Origin: Bryobacterales bacterium
Lineage (GTDB): Bacteria > Acidobacteriota > Terriglobia > Bryobacterales > Bryobacteraceae
Length of the DNA stretch: 64,000 nt
Assembly (NCBI GenBank): GCA_027452065.1
Contig: DAIDHC010000069.1
Location: forward strand, 1 to 64,000
Reading direction: 5' to 3'
Both the position numbers and the translations under genes were made by a program. Of the stretch, positions 27,464-37,033 are shown in pieces. How positions within the stretch are numbered: position 1 is the stretch's first letter; each line of letters starts with the position of its first letter. A model generated the notes under the pieces. The model did not search any database. It saw only the letters and a program-made list of their open reading frames with translations, and was not told where the DNA came from.

Positions 27464-29911
27464 ATGAACCGCTTCCTTCCGGACCTCCGCCAGGCCCTCC
27501 GCGCCCTCCGCCTCCGGCCCGTTTTCAGCGCCATCGCCGTCGCCACGCTCGCTCTCGGCATCGGCGCAACCACCGCCGTGTTCAGCATCGTCGACGCCGT
27601 TCTCCTTCGCCCCTTCGGCTACCCGGAGGAATCCCGACTCGTCGCCATCCACGAAATCGTCCCCAAGTTCAGCGCCATCGCGCCCGTCATCCCCGTCAAC
27701 GCCCTCCATTTCCGCCAGTGGCGCGACCACGCCCGCTCTTTCTCGCAGTTCGCCCTGCTCAATAGCGGCTCGTTTCATCTCACCGGCTCCGGCGCTCCCA
27801 CCCGCCTCGCCGCCGCTCTCGTGTCGCCTTCGCTCTTCCCCATGCTCGGCATCCAGCCTCTGGCCGGCCGCCTCTTCCGCCCCGAGGAAGACGTCCCCGG
27901 CCGCGACCGCGTCGTCCTCATCAGCGAGGCCCTGTGGCGCGTCCGCTTTCATTCCGACCCCTCCGCCGTCGGCCGCAAAATTCTCCTCGACGGCAATCCC
28001 TACCAGATCGTCGGCGTCGTGCCCTCCCATCCCTGGCTGCCCCGGATCGATCAGTTGATCGGCATGCCCATCGCTCCCGAACAGGACGCCCAGCTCTGGA
28101 AGCCCATCGCCATCCGCGACGACCAGCTCGACGCCCTCGGCGATTTCGACTACGCCTGCATCGCCCGCCTGAAACCCGGCGTCCCGCCCGGCCGCGCGCA
28201 GGCCGAGCTCAACTCGCTGGTGGCCGCCGTCATCCGCCAGGCCCCCGCGGAGGAGAACATCGAGGTCCGCACTTCCGTCGTCCCGCTCGCCGCTCAAATC
28301 GGCGGCAAAGCCCGCGGCGGCCTGCTGATGGTTCTCTCCGCCGTCGCCGCCGTGCTGTTCATCGCCTGCATCAATATCGCCGGCCTCCTGCTGGCACGCT
28401 CCGCCGGCGCCGCCCGCGACCGCGCCGTCCGCTCCGCCCTCGGCGCCTCCGCCGGCCGCCTCATCGGCCAGGCGCTTACCGAAAGTGTTCTGCTCGCCCT
28501 GCTCGGCGGACTCGCCGGCGCCCTCCTCGCCCAGGCTTCGCTCCGCCTCCTCCTCGCCTTCGCTCCCGCCGGCATCCCCCGCATCGATCAGGTCCGGCTC
28601 GACCCCCGCGCGCTCCTGTTCACCCTCGCCGTCAGCGCCGCCGCCGGCCTCCTGTTCGGCCTCCTGCCTGCGTTCCGCTCCTCCCGCGCCGACCCCCGCG
28701 ACGCCCTCCAGTCCGGCTCGCGCGCCTTCACCGATTCCCGTTCTCCCCGCCTTCTGTCCGGCCTCGTCGCCGCCGAAACCGCTCTCAGCTCAGTCTGCTT
28801 GATCGCCGCCGGCCTTCTCCTCCACAGCTTCTTCAATCTCATTCACGTCGACAAAGGCTTTCAAACCACCCGCGTCCTCACCGCCTCCCTCGAGCTACCC
28901 GATCTCCGCTATTCCGCCGGAACGCGCACCGTCGACTTCCAGCGCTCCGCCCTCGCCGCCCTCGCCGCCCTTCCCGGAGTCGCCGCCGCCGGCCTCACCA
29001 ATAAGCTCCCCCTCACCGGCGAAGGCAACAACAATCTCGTCGCCCTCGAAGGCCAGAACATTCCTCTCGCCGAGCGCCCCCTCGCCGACATCCGCTATGT
29101 CAATCCCGATCTGTTCCGCGTGCTCGGCATCCCCCTTCTCGCCGGCCGCCTTTTCTCCGAGGCCGACCGCGCCCGCCCCCTCGCCGTCGTCTCGGCCCGC
29201 GCCGCCGCCCGCCTCTGGCCCGGCCAATCCCCTCTCGGCAAGCGCTTCCACATCGGCGGCGACAACCGTCCTCTGGTCGAAGTCTGCGGCGTCGCCGGCG
29301 ACGTCCGCGGCGCTTCCCTCAACAAAGCCCCCAACCTGACCATCTACTTCCCCTTCTGGTCAGGCAAACAATCTTCCCTGTCCTTCCTAGTCCAGACCAC
29401 CGCCAACCCGCTCCCCGTCGCCTCCGCAATGCGCTCCACCCTCGCCCGCCTCGACCCCGAGCTCCCCGTCCCTCCCATCCGCTCCCTGGACGCCATTCTC
29501 GACGACTCGCTCGGCCAACGCCGCTTCCAGTTGAACCTCGTCCTGTTCTTCGCCGCCGCCGCCCTCCTGCTCGCCGGCCTCGGCATCTACGGCGTCGTCT
29601 CCTACTCCGTCGCCCTCCGCACCCGCGAGGTCGGCATCCGCATGGCGCTCGGCGCGCGGAATTCCCTCATCCGCCGCATGATCCTGCTCCAGGCGCTGCT
29701 GCCTTCCTCGCTCGGCCTCGCCCTCGGCCTGCTTGCCTCCCTCGCCCTCGGCCGCCTTCTTTCAAGCCTTCTGTTCGGCCTCTCCCCGCTCGACCCCCTC
29801 ACCTACGCCGCCGTCATCGCCGCCCTCATCTTCGTCAGCGCCCTCGCCGGCCTCATCCCCGCCCTCCGCGCCGCCCGCATGGACCCCGTCTCCGTCCTCC
29901 GCTATGAGTAA
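27464..29911 (+). CDS. Large MacB/FtsX-type permease (ADOP family)
   Basis: An 815-aa permease made of two tandem MacB-PCD plus FtsX units. Seen: start helix ALRALRLRPVFSAIAVATLALGIGATTAVFSIVDAVLLRPFG, then a periplasmic domain, an FtsX block (RGGLLMVLSAVAAVLFIACINIAGLLLARSAG), a second periplasmic domain and a final FtsX block ending PALRAARMDPVSVLRYE. This is the acidobacterial duplicated orphan permease type, which occurs without its own ATPase. It lacks the ~85-residue N-terminal helical extension found in the paralogue at 56032 and has no adjacent PadR gene. The transported substrate is unknown. It is convergent with phoB. Confidence 0.88.
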   Translation: MNRFLPDLRQALRALRLRPVFSAIAVATLALGIGATTAVFSIVDAVLLRPFGYPEESRLVAIHEIVPKFSAIAPVIPVNALHFRQWRDHARSFSQFALLNSGSFHLTGSGAPTRLAAALVSPSLFPMLGIQPLAGRLFRPEEDVPGRDRVVLISEALWRVRFHSDPSAVGRKILLDGNPYQIVGVVPSHPWLPRIDQLIGMPIAPEQDAQLWKPIAIRDDQLDALGDFDYACIARLKPGVPPGRAQAELNSLVAAVIRQAPAEENIEVRTSVVPLAAQIGGKARGGLLMVLSAVAAVLFIACINIAGLLLARSAGAARDRAVRSALGASAGRLIGQALTESVLLALLGGLAGALLAQASLRLLLAFAPAGIPRIDQVRLDPRALLFTLAVSAAAGLLFGLLPAFRSSRADPRDALQSGSRAFTDSRSPRLLSGLVAAETALSSVCLIAAGLLLHSFFNLIHVDKGFQTTRVLTASLELPDLRYSAGTRTVDFQRSALAALAALPGVAAAGLTNKLPLTGEGNNNLVALEGQNIPLAERPLADIRYVNPDLFRVLGIPLLAGRLFSEADRARPLAVVSARAAARLWPGQSPLGKRFHIGGDNRPLVEVCGVAGDVRGASLNKAPNLTIYFPFWSGKQSSLSFLVQTTANPLPVASAMRSTLARLDPELPVPPIRSLDAILDDSLGQRRFQLNLVLFFAAAALLLAGLGIYGVVSYSVALRTREVGIRMALGARNSLIRRMILLQALLPSSLGLALGLLASLALGRLLSSLLFGLSPLDPLTYAAVIAALIFVSALAGLIPALRAARMDPVSVLRYE

Positions 29912-29937
29912 CCGTCCACGCCGTCCGCCCGCCGCTC

Positions 29938-30648
29938 TCAGACCCGCGCCGCCGCCTCCGCCCGCGGCCGCGTCTCGTTAAAGCTGTACCCGAAGCCCCG
30001 CACCGATCGTATGAACTGAGGACGTCCCGCGTCCTCCTCCAGCTTCTGCCTCAGCCGCAGGATGTAAACGTCCACCGTCCGGTCCGTCACCGCCCGGTCG
30101 TTGCCCCACACCGCATCCAGCAACTGCTCCCGGCTGAACACGACGCCGCTCCGCCCCATCAGAAACTCGAGCAGCCGCAGCTCCGTCGCCGTCAACTGGA
30201 TCTCCCGCCCCCGCAGCCACACCTGGCACCGGCTCCGGTCCAGCTCCAGCTCGCCCGACTTCAGCACCGGCGCCGCCTCCCGCGGTCTGCGAAGCTGCAC
30301 CTTGATCCGCGCAATCACTTCCCGGATGAAGAACGGCTTCACGATGTAGTCGTTCGCCCCCAGCTCCAGCCCCACAATCCGGTCGGTCTCCGAGGCCCGC
30401 GCCGTCAGAAAAATCACCGGCGTGTTCTGCAGCTCCGGATGCTTCCGCAGCCGCTTGCAGATGTCCAGGCCGTCCGAATCCGGCAGCATGATGTCCAGAA
30501 CCACAAGATCCGGCCGCTCTCTCAGGCACAGGTCCACCGCCCCCTTGCCCGTGTTGGCCCCGCTCACCCCGAAGCCCTCTTTTTCCAGGTTGTATTTCAG
30601 CAGCGAATACAGATCGACGTCGTCTTCGATCAACACGATTTTTTTCAT
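29938..30648 (-). CDS. phoB: Phosphate-regulon-type response regulator
   Basis: A 236-aa OmpR/PhoB-family regulator. Receiver: IVLIEDDVDLYSLLK with acidic pocket, phosphoacceptor Asp in VVLDIMLPDSDGLD (about residue 52), Thr in VIFLTARAS and Lys in YIVKPF. C-terminal winged helix: QLTATELRLLEFLMGRSGVVFSREQLLDAVWG and the recognition stretch TVDVYILRLRQKLE. It ends the pstSCAB-phoU run on the same strand, which supports PhoB identity. The C-terminal tail RPRAEAAARV is an extension. No phoR kinase is next to it. The 87-bp gap before it holds a repeat resembling a Pho box. Confidence 0.88.
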   Translation of the reverse strand: MKKIVLIEDDVDLYSLLKYNLEKEGFGVSGANTGKGAVDLCLRERPDLVVLDIMLPDSDGLDICKRLRKHPELQNTPVIFLTARASETDRIVGLELGANDYIVKPFFIREVIARIKVQLRRPREAAPVLKSGELELDRSRCQVWLRGREIQLTATELRLLEFLMGRSGVVFSREQLLDAVWGNDRAVTDRTVDVYILRLRQKLEEDAGRPQFIRSVRGFGYSFNETRPRAEAAARV

Positions 30649-30675
30649 GGGTCTGTTCCTGATAGAACATAGCCC

Positions 30676-30709
30676 CGAATCCGTGACAGCCCGATTACGA
30701 AGCCGTGAC
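30676..30709 (-). promoter_or_regulatory. Pho-box-like direct repeat before phoB
   Basis: Between phoU and phoB the plus-strand 12-mers CGAATCCGTGAC (30676-30687) and CGAAGCCGTGAC (30698-30709) repeat with a 22-bp period. Read on the coding strand these give GTCACGG twice, the second in the context CTGTCAC, like the half-site of the E. coli Pho box. A TATGTT -10-like hexamer follows at 30671-30666, about one helical turn downstream, as in PhoB-activated promoters. It would allow PhoB to activate its own gene. Confidence 0.5.
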
Positions 30710-30735
30710 GCGATGAAAAAAACCCGCGCTCCCCC

Positions 30736-31422
30736 TCAGCTCTGCGCCGGCTCCGCCTCTTCCAGGTGCACTTCCCGCCGGTGGCGCACGTCCACGCCGC
30801 TGCGCAGGAAGATGATGTCCTCGGCCACGTTCGTCGCGTGGTCGGCGATCCGCTCCAGGTTTCGTGCAATGAACATCGTCGCCAGGGCCCGCCTCACAAC
30901 CGACGGATCTTTTTCCATCGCCGCCGTCAGCGTGTCGTAGATCTCGTTCCGCGTCTTGTCCACCTCGTCGTCAGCCAGCAGCACGCTCCGCGCCAGCGCC
31001 GCGTCCTCCTTCACGAAGGAGTCCAGACACCGCAGCACCATGTTCTCCACCTGCGCCCCCATCCCCTCGATGTTCACCGTCACCCCGATGTCCGGCTGGT
31101 GGATCAGCGTCAGCGCCCGCGCCACGATGTTCACCGACAGGTCGCCCATCCGCTCCAGGTCCGTGCTGATCTTCAGCGCCGCCACCAGCATCCGCAGGTC
31201 CCGCGCCACCGGCTGGTGCAGCGTCAGCAGCGTTGTCGTCATGTCGTCGATCTGGATCTCCATCTGGTTCACCATCGACTCGTTCCGCAGCACCTGCTGT
31301 CCCAGGTCCTCGTTATGCTGCGTCAGGCACAAAACGCTCTTGTGGATCGACGACGCCACCAGCGCGCCCATGTCCCTCAGCCTCTGGTGCAGGTCCTGAA
31401 GCTCCAGCTCGAAATGAACCAT
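30736..31422 (-). CDS. phoU: Phosphate signalling protein PhoU
   Basis: A 228-aa all-helical protein made of two PhoU three-helix repeats. Metal-binding E/D patterns of the family are seen: ALKISTDLERMGDLSVNIVARAL in the first repeat and MFIARNLERIADHATNVAEDIIF in the second. PhoU keeps the PhoR/PhoB system off when phosphate is plentiful by contacting the Pst transporter. Start at 31422 is supported by GGAGACCGGAGG immediately upstream; the frame stays open beyond but inside pstB. It lies 20 bp after pstB. Confidence 0.92.
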   Translation of the reverse strand: MVHFELELQDLHQRLRDMGALVASSIHKSVLCLTQHNEDLGQQVLRNESMVNQMEIQIDDMTTTLLTLHQPVARDLRMLVAALKISTDLERMGDLSVNIVARALTLIHQPDIGVTVNIEGMGAQVENMVLRCLDSFVKEDAALARSVLLADDEVDKTRNEIYDTLTAAMEKDPSVVRRALATMFIARNLERIADHATNVAEDIIFLRSGVDVRHRREVHLEEAEPAQS

Positions 31423-31442
31423 CCTCCGGTCTCCTCTTCTTC

Positions 31443-32282
31443 TCAGCCAAACCGGCCCGTGATGTAATCTTCGGTCTCTTTTTTGGCCGGCGTCCGGAAG
31501 ATCACCCCCGTCTTGTTGTACTCGATCAGTTTTCCCAGCAGAAAGAATCCCGTGTAGTCGGCCACCCTCGCCGCCTGCTGCATGTTGTGCGTCACAATCA
31601 CCTGCGTACACTGGTCCTTCAACGTGAACAGCAGGTCTTCGATCTTGCCCGTCGCGATCGGGTCCAGCGCCGAGCACGGCTCGTCCAGCAACAGCACCTC
31701 CGGGTCCACCGCCAGCGCCCGCCCGATGCACAGCCGCTGCTGCTGCCCGCCCGACAGCGCGTACGCCGATTTGTGCAGCTTGTCCTTCACTTCATCCCAC
31801 AACGCCGCCCGCCTCAGGCTCTTCTCCACCAGTTCGTCCAACTGCTTCTTGCCCTTCGCCAGCCCGTTGATCCTCACCCCGTAGGCGATGTTGTCGTAAA
31901 TCGATTTCGGAAACGGGTTCGGCCGCTGGAACACCATCCCCACCCGCCTCCGCAGCGCCGTCACATCCACCCGCCGCGTCTCCTCGCCGTCCAGCAGGAT
32001 CTCTCCCTCGTAGCGCGCCCCGCGAATCGTGTCGTTAATCCGGTTCAGACTCCTCAGAAACGTCGATTTCCCGCACCCCGACGGCCCGATCAGCGCCGTG
32101 ATCTTGTTCTCGTAAAACTCGATCGTTATGTCGTGCAGCGCCTGGTATGCCCCATAGAAAAAATTCAGGTGCGTTGCCTTCAGCTTTACGTCCTTCGCCT
32201 CGGCCATCATCGTTCCCGGCTCGCCGCCGGCTATCGGGGCCGCCGCTCCGTAACGGATTCTCGATTCGGGTGTCGCGCTCAT
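31443..32282 (-). CDS. pstB: Phosphate ABC transporter ATP-binding protein
   Basis: A 279-aa ATPase that powers phosphate import. Walker [11 protein letters not shown]-loop VFQRPNPFP (the PstB-type sequence), signature LSGGQQQR, Walker [13 protein letters not shown] and switch His in VTHNMQQA. There is an extra N-terminal tail of about 30 residues before the conserved [15 protein letters not shown]. It is followed by phoU and preceded by pstA with a 12-bp gap. ATG at 32282 is used; a TTG two codons earlier is also possible. Confidence 0.95.
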   Translation of the reverse strand: MSATPESRIRYGAAAPIAGGEPGTMMAEAKDVKLKATHLNFFYGAYQALHDITIEFYENKITALIGPSGCGKSTFLRSLNRINDTIRGARYEGEILLDGEETRRVDVTALRRRVGMVFQRPNPFPKSIYDNIAYGVRINGLAKGKKQLDELVEKSLRRAALWDEVKDKLHKSAYALSGGQQQRLCIGRALAVDPEVLLLDEPCSALDPIATGKIEDLLFTLKDQCTQVIVTHNMQQAARVADYTGFFLLGKLIEYNKTGVIFRTPAKKETEDYITGRFG

Positions 32283-32294
32283 ATTCAATTTTGC

Positions 32295-33146
32295 TTACCC
32301 TCTCTGCGCCGACGCGCCTCGCGAAAGTATCAGGCGCGCCGCTATGTTCGCCACCAGCACCATGGCCAGCAGCACCAGGCCCGCCGCCCATGCCTGGCGG
32401 TGCCAGTCCTCATACGGGCTGATCGCGTGCGTATAAATCATCACCGGCAGCGATGCGATCGGCTCCCTCCAACCCTTGGCCCAGAACTGATTGTTCAACG
32501 CCGTAAACAGCAGCGGCGCCGTCTCCCCCGCAATCCGCGCCACGCCCAGGATCAATCCCGTCAGCACTCCCGCCGCCCCCGCCGGCAATACCACCGTCGC
32601 CACCATCTTCCACTTGCTCGCCCCCAGCGCCAGCGCCGCCTCCCGCATCGAGTTCGGCACTTCCTGCAAAAACTGCTCCGTCGTCCGCACCGCGATCGGA
32701 ATCAGCATCATCGCCAGCGCCAGCCCTCCCGACAGCGCCGAAAAGCTCTTCATCGGAACCACAACTACGCTCCAGGCGAAAATGCCCACCACGATCGACG
32801 GTACACCGTTCAGCAGGTCCGCCATGTACCGCACCAGGAACGGAAACGTCCCCCGCCCGAACTCCGATAGGTAAATCCCCGCCACCACTCCCACCGGCAC
32901 CCCGATCAAAACCGCCAGCAGCAGGATCTGAAAACTCCCCACGATCGCGTTCGCCATCCCCCCGCCCGTCTCGCCCGGGCTCAGCGGCACCTTGGTGAAA
33001 AAGTTCCAGTCAAGCGAGCTCGCCCCGTTCCACACCAGGTAGCCCAGAATCAGAAACAGCACCGAAATCGTCAACAGCGTGCACAGCCCCGTCAGCGTCA
33101 GCATCACGCCGTTCACCGCCTTGCGCCACACCAGACGCGCCGTCAT
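32295..33146 (-). CDS. pstA: Phosphate ABC transporter permease subunit PstA
   Basis: A 283-aa membrane protein with six hydrophobic helices. The cytoplasmic coupling loop EAALALGASKWKMVATVVLPAG contains the EAA motif that contacts PstB. GVPSIVVGIFAW and ARIAGETAPLLFTA are characteristic PstA phrases. ATG overlaps the pstC stop by four bases (ATGA at 33143-33146), so the two permease subunits are translationally coupled and pair in the membrane. Confidence 0.94.
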   Translation of the reverse strand: MTARLVWRKAVNGVMLTLTGLCTLLTISVLFLILGYLVWNGASSLDWNFFTKVPLSPGETGGGMANAIVGSFQILLLAVLIGVPVGVVAGIYLSEFGRGTFPFLVRYMADLLNGVPSIVVGIFAWSVVVVPMKSFSALSGGLALAMMLIPIAVRTTEQFLQEVPNSMREAALALGASKWKMVATVVLPAGAAGVLTGLILGVARIAGETAPLLFTALNNQFWAKGWREPIASLPVMIYTHAISPYEDWHRQAWAAGLVLLAMVLVANIAARLILSRGASAQRG

Positions 33147-34117
33147 TTCGCCGCCCCCGGCCGCGTCGTCGCCACGATCAGCAGCCGCGCCGCCGCGTTC
33201 AAAATCATCGTGATCAGAAACAGCACCAGCCCCAGCAGGATCAGCGCCGACAGATGCAGCTTGCCCGTCGCTTCCGTGAATTCATTGGCGATCACCGAGG
33301 CGATCGTATACCCCGGCGCCAACAGCGACGCGGCAATCTTCGGATCGTTCCCGATCACCATCGTCACCGCCATCGTCTCGCCCAGCGCCCGCGCCAGGCT
33401 CAGAAACACCGATCCCAATATCCCCAGCCGCGCAAACGGCACCACCGCGTCCCAGGTCGACTCCCACTTGGTCGCCCCCACTGCCAGCGCCGCTTCCCTC
33501 TGCTCCCGCGGCACCGACAACAAAGCCTCCCGCGAGATCGAAATGATGTAGGGAAATGTCATCACCGCCAGAATCAACGCCGCCGTCATCACCCCGACCC
33601 CGTAAATCGGTCCCTTGAACCAGGGCAGAAACCCCAGCGTGTCCTCCAGCGCCGGCCCCAGCCAGTCCCGCACCATCGGCACCAGGGTGAAAATCGCCAG
33701 CAGCCCGTAAATCACGCTCGGCACCGCCGCCAGCAACTCCACCAGAAACGTCAACACGCTCGACCACCGCGGCGGCGCCAGCTCCGCCAGAAAGATCGCC
33801 GCCCCAACACCCAGCGGCACCGAAATCAACAGCGCCAGCGCCGAGGTCACCAGCGTCCCGTACACAAACGGCAGCGCCCCGAACTTCCCCGCGTTCGGGT
33901 CCCAATCCATCGACCACAAAAACCCGAACCCGAACGCATGCCGCGCATCGGCCGACTGGATCCACAACTGGTATACCAGCAGCACCGTCAACAGCAGCAC
34001 CGTCCCCGCCACCAGCATCGTCAACAGATGCGCCACCGGGTCTCCGCCCCGGAGCCTCTGCCGGATGGTGCGCGTCTCTCCTTGCGGGGACGCGGCGATG
34101 CTGGCTGGCGCTGCCAT
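33143..34117 (-). CDS. pstC: Phosphate ABC transporter permease subunit PstC
   Basis: A 324-aa membrane protein with six helices after a 25-residue cytoplasmic tail. The EAA loop is EAALAVGATKWESTWDAVVPFA; AVPSVIYGLLAIFTLVP and ARALGETMAVTMVIGN are typical PstC segments. It forms the heterodimeric channel with PstA. It lies 6 bp after pstS and overlaps pstA. Confidence 0.94.
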   Translation of the reverse strand: MAAPASIAASPQGETRTIRQRLRGGDPVAHLLTMLVAGTVLLLTVLLVYQLWIQSADARHAFGFGFLWSMDWDPNAGKFGALPFVYGTLVTSALALLISVPLGVGAAIFLAELAPPRWSSVLTFLVELLAAVPSVIYGLLAIFTLVPMVRDWLGPALEDTLGFLPWFKGPIYGVGVMTAALILAVMTFPYIISISREALLSVPREQREAALAVGATKWESTWDAVVPFARLGILGSVFLSLARALGETMAVTMVIGNDPKIAASLLAPGYTIASVIANEFTEATGKLHLSALILLGLVLFLITMILNAAARLLIVATTRPGAAK

Positions 34118-34123
34118 GTGCTT

Positions 34124-35137
34124 TTATTGGATCCGCTCGATCTGCTTCATTTCCTTCGCCACCACCTGATGCGGAAGCGGCGCGTACGACAGCCCGGCGC
34201 AATACCCCTGCCCGTCGCTCAGCATCCACTTCAAAAATGCCTTCAGATCCTCCCGCTTGGCGGCGTCGGAAATCCGGTCCGGAATCAGCAGCCACGTGAA
34301 CGTCGAGATCGGATACGACGTCTTGCCCGGCGCGTCCGTGATCGACACCCGGAAGTCGGCCGGCATGCTCTTGGCAGCACCCGCCGCCGCTGCCGTCACG
34401 CCCGCCAGGTCGGCCTTCACGAAGATCCCTTCCGCGTTCTTCACCAATCCATAACCCATTTTATTCTGAACCGCGTAGATCAGTTCCACATACCCAATCG
34501 AATTCGGCGTCTGCTTCACCAGCCCCGCCACTCCCTCGTTCCCCTTCGCTCCCAATCCAACCGGCCAGTTCAAGGAAGTGTTCGCCCCCACCTTGCTCTT
34601 CCATTCCGGGCTCACCTTCGACAAATAGTCGCTCCACACGAACGTCGTCCCGCTCCCGTCGGACCGATGCGTCACAATAATCCCCGCCCCCGGCAGCTTC
34701 ACCCCAGGGTTCTCCTTCGCAATGCTCCCGTCGTTCCACCGCGTGATCTTTCCCAGATAAATCCCAGCCAGTGTCTCGCCGCTAAACTTCAACTCCTGGC
34801 TCACTCCCGGAATGTTGTACGTCGGCACCACCGCTCCCATCACCGTCGGGAAATGCAGCACCTGGAAACCCTTGATCTCGGCCATTTGGCTATCTGTCAT
34901 CGGAGCATCTGAAGCGCCAAAGTCCACCGTCCCCGCCGTCAACTGCCGGATTCCCCCGCCCGACCCGATCGACTGGTAGTTCACCTGTACGCTGGCGTGC
35001 TGCCGCTTATACTCCTGAAACCACTTCTGATAAATCGGCGCCGGAAACGTCGCCCCCGCGGCATGCAGATCCGCCGCCCATGCCCCCGCGCCGGCCAGCG
35101 TTGCCAGCGCCACAGTCCACACCCCAAGTCTTTTCAA
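34124..35137 (-). CDS. pstS: Periplasmic phosphate-binding protein PstS
   Basis: A 337-aa substrate-binding protein of the Pst transporter. A TTG start at 35137 is preferred: GAGGAG lies eight bases upstream and the product begins with a signal peptide (LKRLGVWTVALATLAGAGAWAADL). The open frame before it is not protein-like. Phosphate-binding motifs are present: GAGATFPAP-like start (HAAGATFPAPIY), SIGSGGGIRQL, DFGASDAPM and HRSDGSGTTFVWSDYL. First gene of the operon pstS-C-A-B-phoU-phoB and preceded by Pho-box-like repeats. Confidence 0.93.
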   Translation of the reverse strand: MKRLGVWTVALATLAGAGAWAADLHAAGATFPAPIYQKWFQEYKRQHASVQVNYQSIGSGGGIRQLTAGTVDFGASDAPMTDSQMAEIKGFQVLHFPTVMGAVVPTYNIPGVSQELKFSGETLAGIYLGKITRWNDGSIAKENPGVKLPGAGIIVTHRSDGSGTTFVWSDYLSKVSPEWKSKVGANTSLNWPVGLGAKGNEGVAGLVKQTPNSIGYVELIYAVQNKMGYGLVKNAEGIFVKADLAGVTAAAAGAAKSMPADFRVSITDAPGKTSYPISTFTWLLIPDRISDAAKREDLKAFLKWMLSDGQGYCAGLSYAPLPHQVVAKEMKQIERIQ

Positions 35138-35254
35138 GTTCGTCTCCTCGTCTTGCCTACGCCGGGAATTGATTTTCCCTCCGTTGGCGGAGCAGTCGCG
35201 CTCTCCGCTGTGGCGGGCCTCCCCCAGAGCATAGCCGTGCACGAGTGAGTCTAT

Positions 35255-35316
35255 GATGACGAAAATGTTAACAAACGATGACTTCCGGTTAACCTGCTTA
35301 TTATCTTCAGATTAAC
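35255..35316 (-). promoter_or_regulatory. Pho-box-like repeat array upstream of pstS
   Basis: On the plus strand, GATGAC occurs at 35255 and 35277 (22 bp apart) and GTTAAC at 35267 and 35288 (21 bp), with ATTAAC at 35311. Read on the pstS strand this alternates GTTAAC and GTCATC about every 11 bp. Tandem 11-bp units are how PhoB/PhoP regulators bind; GTCATC resembles the proteobacterial half-site and TTAAC the Bacillus PhoP one. It lies 118-179 bp before the chosen pstS start and overlaps the stop of the amidohydrolase gene. Confidence 0.6.
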
Positions 35317-36979
35317 TCGTACCGTGCTGGTCCCGGCGGTATACCGTCCGCCCTCCCAGCACCGTCATGTCCACCTTCACGTCTTCCACCTTCTCCGGAG
35401 CGATGGCCAGGATATCCTCCGACAGCACCACCATGTCCGCCCACTTCCCCACCGCGATCGTCCCCTTCATCGAGTCCTCAAAACTCGCATACGCCGACCC
35501 GTACGTGTATGCCCGCAGCGCCTCGGCAACTCCAATCTTTTGTTCCGGATACCATCCGCCCGGATTCTTCCCGTCCAGCGTCCTCCTGGTCGCCGCCGCG
35601 TACATCCCCTTGAGCGGTTCCATCGGCGCCACCGGCCAGTCCGACCCGAACGCCAGCACCACCCCCGCATCCAGCAGCGACCGGAATGCATATGTGCCCC
35701 GCAGCACCTCCGGACCGACGCGTTTCGCCGCCCACCTCCCGTCATCGATTGCGTGATATGGCTGCATCGACGCAATTACACCCAGCGCCGCAAACCGCGG
35801 AATGTCCTCCTGCCTCAGATGCTGCGCATGCTCGATCCGGAACCGCCTGTCCCGCGGGCCGTTTTCCTTCTCCGCCGCCTCGAACATGTCCAGAATCAGT
35901 TTGTTAGCCTTGTCCCCGATGGCATGCACCATCACCTGCAGCCCCGCCCGGTCCGCCGCCAGAATGTGCCCCCGCATTTTGCTTTCCGGGATCATCTCCT
36001 CGTTCGCCAGCCCGCTCGTCGTCGGCGCGTCCAGGTACGGATGGAAAAACAACGCCGTCGTTGAGCCCAGCGACCCGTCCGCAAACCCCTTCAATCCCCC
36101 GATATGCAGCATCGGCCCCCCAAAATCCGCCGTAATCCCCACATCCGCCAGCCGCTTCCACGTCGCCAGCGGCTGCTGCGCCGCGATCCGCACCGTCAGC
36201 TCCCCGGCCCGCAGCAGCTTCTGGTACACCCTCAGTACCTCCGGCGCCGCCGACATGTCCTGAACGCTCGTCACCCCGTGTTCATTGGCATACCGCATCG
36301 CCGCCTTCACCCCCTCGGCGATCTCGTCCCCGTCCGGCGCCGGCATCGCCTTCTCCACCAGCCCCTGCGCCGCGTCCTTCAGCACCCCCGTCGGCTCCCC
36401 GTTCGCGTCCCGGACAATCGTCCCTCCCGGCGGATCGTCCGTGTGCCGGTCCACTCCGGCCAGCTTCAGCGCCAGCGAGTTCGCCAGCCCCATGTGCCCG
36501 TCCAGCCGCTCCACGAACATCGGATGGTCCCCCGTCACCGGGTCCACCAGTTGCCGGGTCGGCAGCCGCGCCGGGCTCCAGTTCTCGTGATCCCATTCCC
36601 CCCGCGTGATCCACCGCCCCTTCGGCAGCTTCGCCGCGTACGCCCCGATCCGCTCCCGGAACTCCGCCTCGCTCCGCGCATCCCGCAACTGCACGCCCGA
36701 CAATGCCTGCCCGCCCTGCAGGAAATGCACGTGCGAGTCGTTGAAGCCCGGCGTCACCCTCCGCCCCTTCAAATCGATGACTTCCGTCCCCGCCCCCGCC
36801 CGCTTTCCCACTTCCTCGTCCGTCCCCACGGCGATAATCCGCCCGTTCAGACACGCCACAGCCTGCGCCTCCGGCCTCGCCGCATCCCCCGTCCAGATCT
36901 TCCCGTGCAACAAAACAAGCGTCGCCGCCGGCTGCGCCGCCACCATGGTGGCCAGCCCGAACACCACAAGGCTCTTCAT
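35312..36979 (-). CDS. Exported amidohydrolase (YtcJ-like, amidohydrolase 3 type)
   Basis: A 555-aa metal-dependent hydrolase. N terminus [18 protein letters not shown] is a signal peptide, which is unusual for the family but common in Acidobacteria. Motifs: [19 protein letters not shown] (metal HxH), GEWDHENW, the carboxylated-lysine-type segment [33 protein letters not shown] and [11 protein letters not shown] with the last catalytic Asp. It likely hydrolyses an amide or cyclic amide; the substrate is unknown. It runs in the same direction as the pst operon and ends inside the pstS regulatory region. Confidence 0.88.
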   Translation of the reverse strand: MKSLVVFGLATMVAAQPAATLVLLHGKIWTGDAARPEAQAVACLNGRIIAVGTDEEVGKRAGAGTEVIDLKGRRVTPGFNDSHVHFLQGGQALSGVQLRDARSEAEFRERIGAYAAKLPKGRWITRGEWDHENWSPARLPTRQLVDPVTGDHPMFVERLDGHMGLANSLALKLAGVDRHTDDPPGGTIVRDANGEPTGVLKDAAQGLVEKAMPAPDGDEIAEGVKAAMRYANEHGVTSVQDMSAAPEVLRVYQKLLRAGELTVRIAAQQPLATWKRLADVGITADFGGPMLHIGGLKGFADGSLGSTTALFFHPYLDAPTTSGLANEEMIPESKMRGHILAADRAGLQVMVHAIGDKANKLILDMFEAAEKENGPRDRRFRIEHAQHLRQEDIPRFAALGVIASMQPYHAIDDGRWAAKRVGPEVLRGTYAFRSLLDAGVVLAFGSDWPVAPMEPLKGMYAAATRRTLDGKNPGGWYPEQKIGVAEALRAYTYGSAYASFEDSMKGTIAVGKWADMVVLSEDILAIAPEKVEDVKVDMTVLGGRTVYRRDQHGTS

Positions 36980-37033
36980 GACTCTCTAGCTTACCGCCCC
37001 GCCGCCAGCCGCTTCCCCGGCCCCGTCCGCCCC

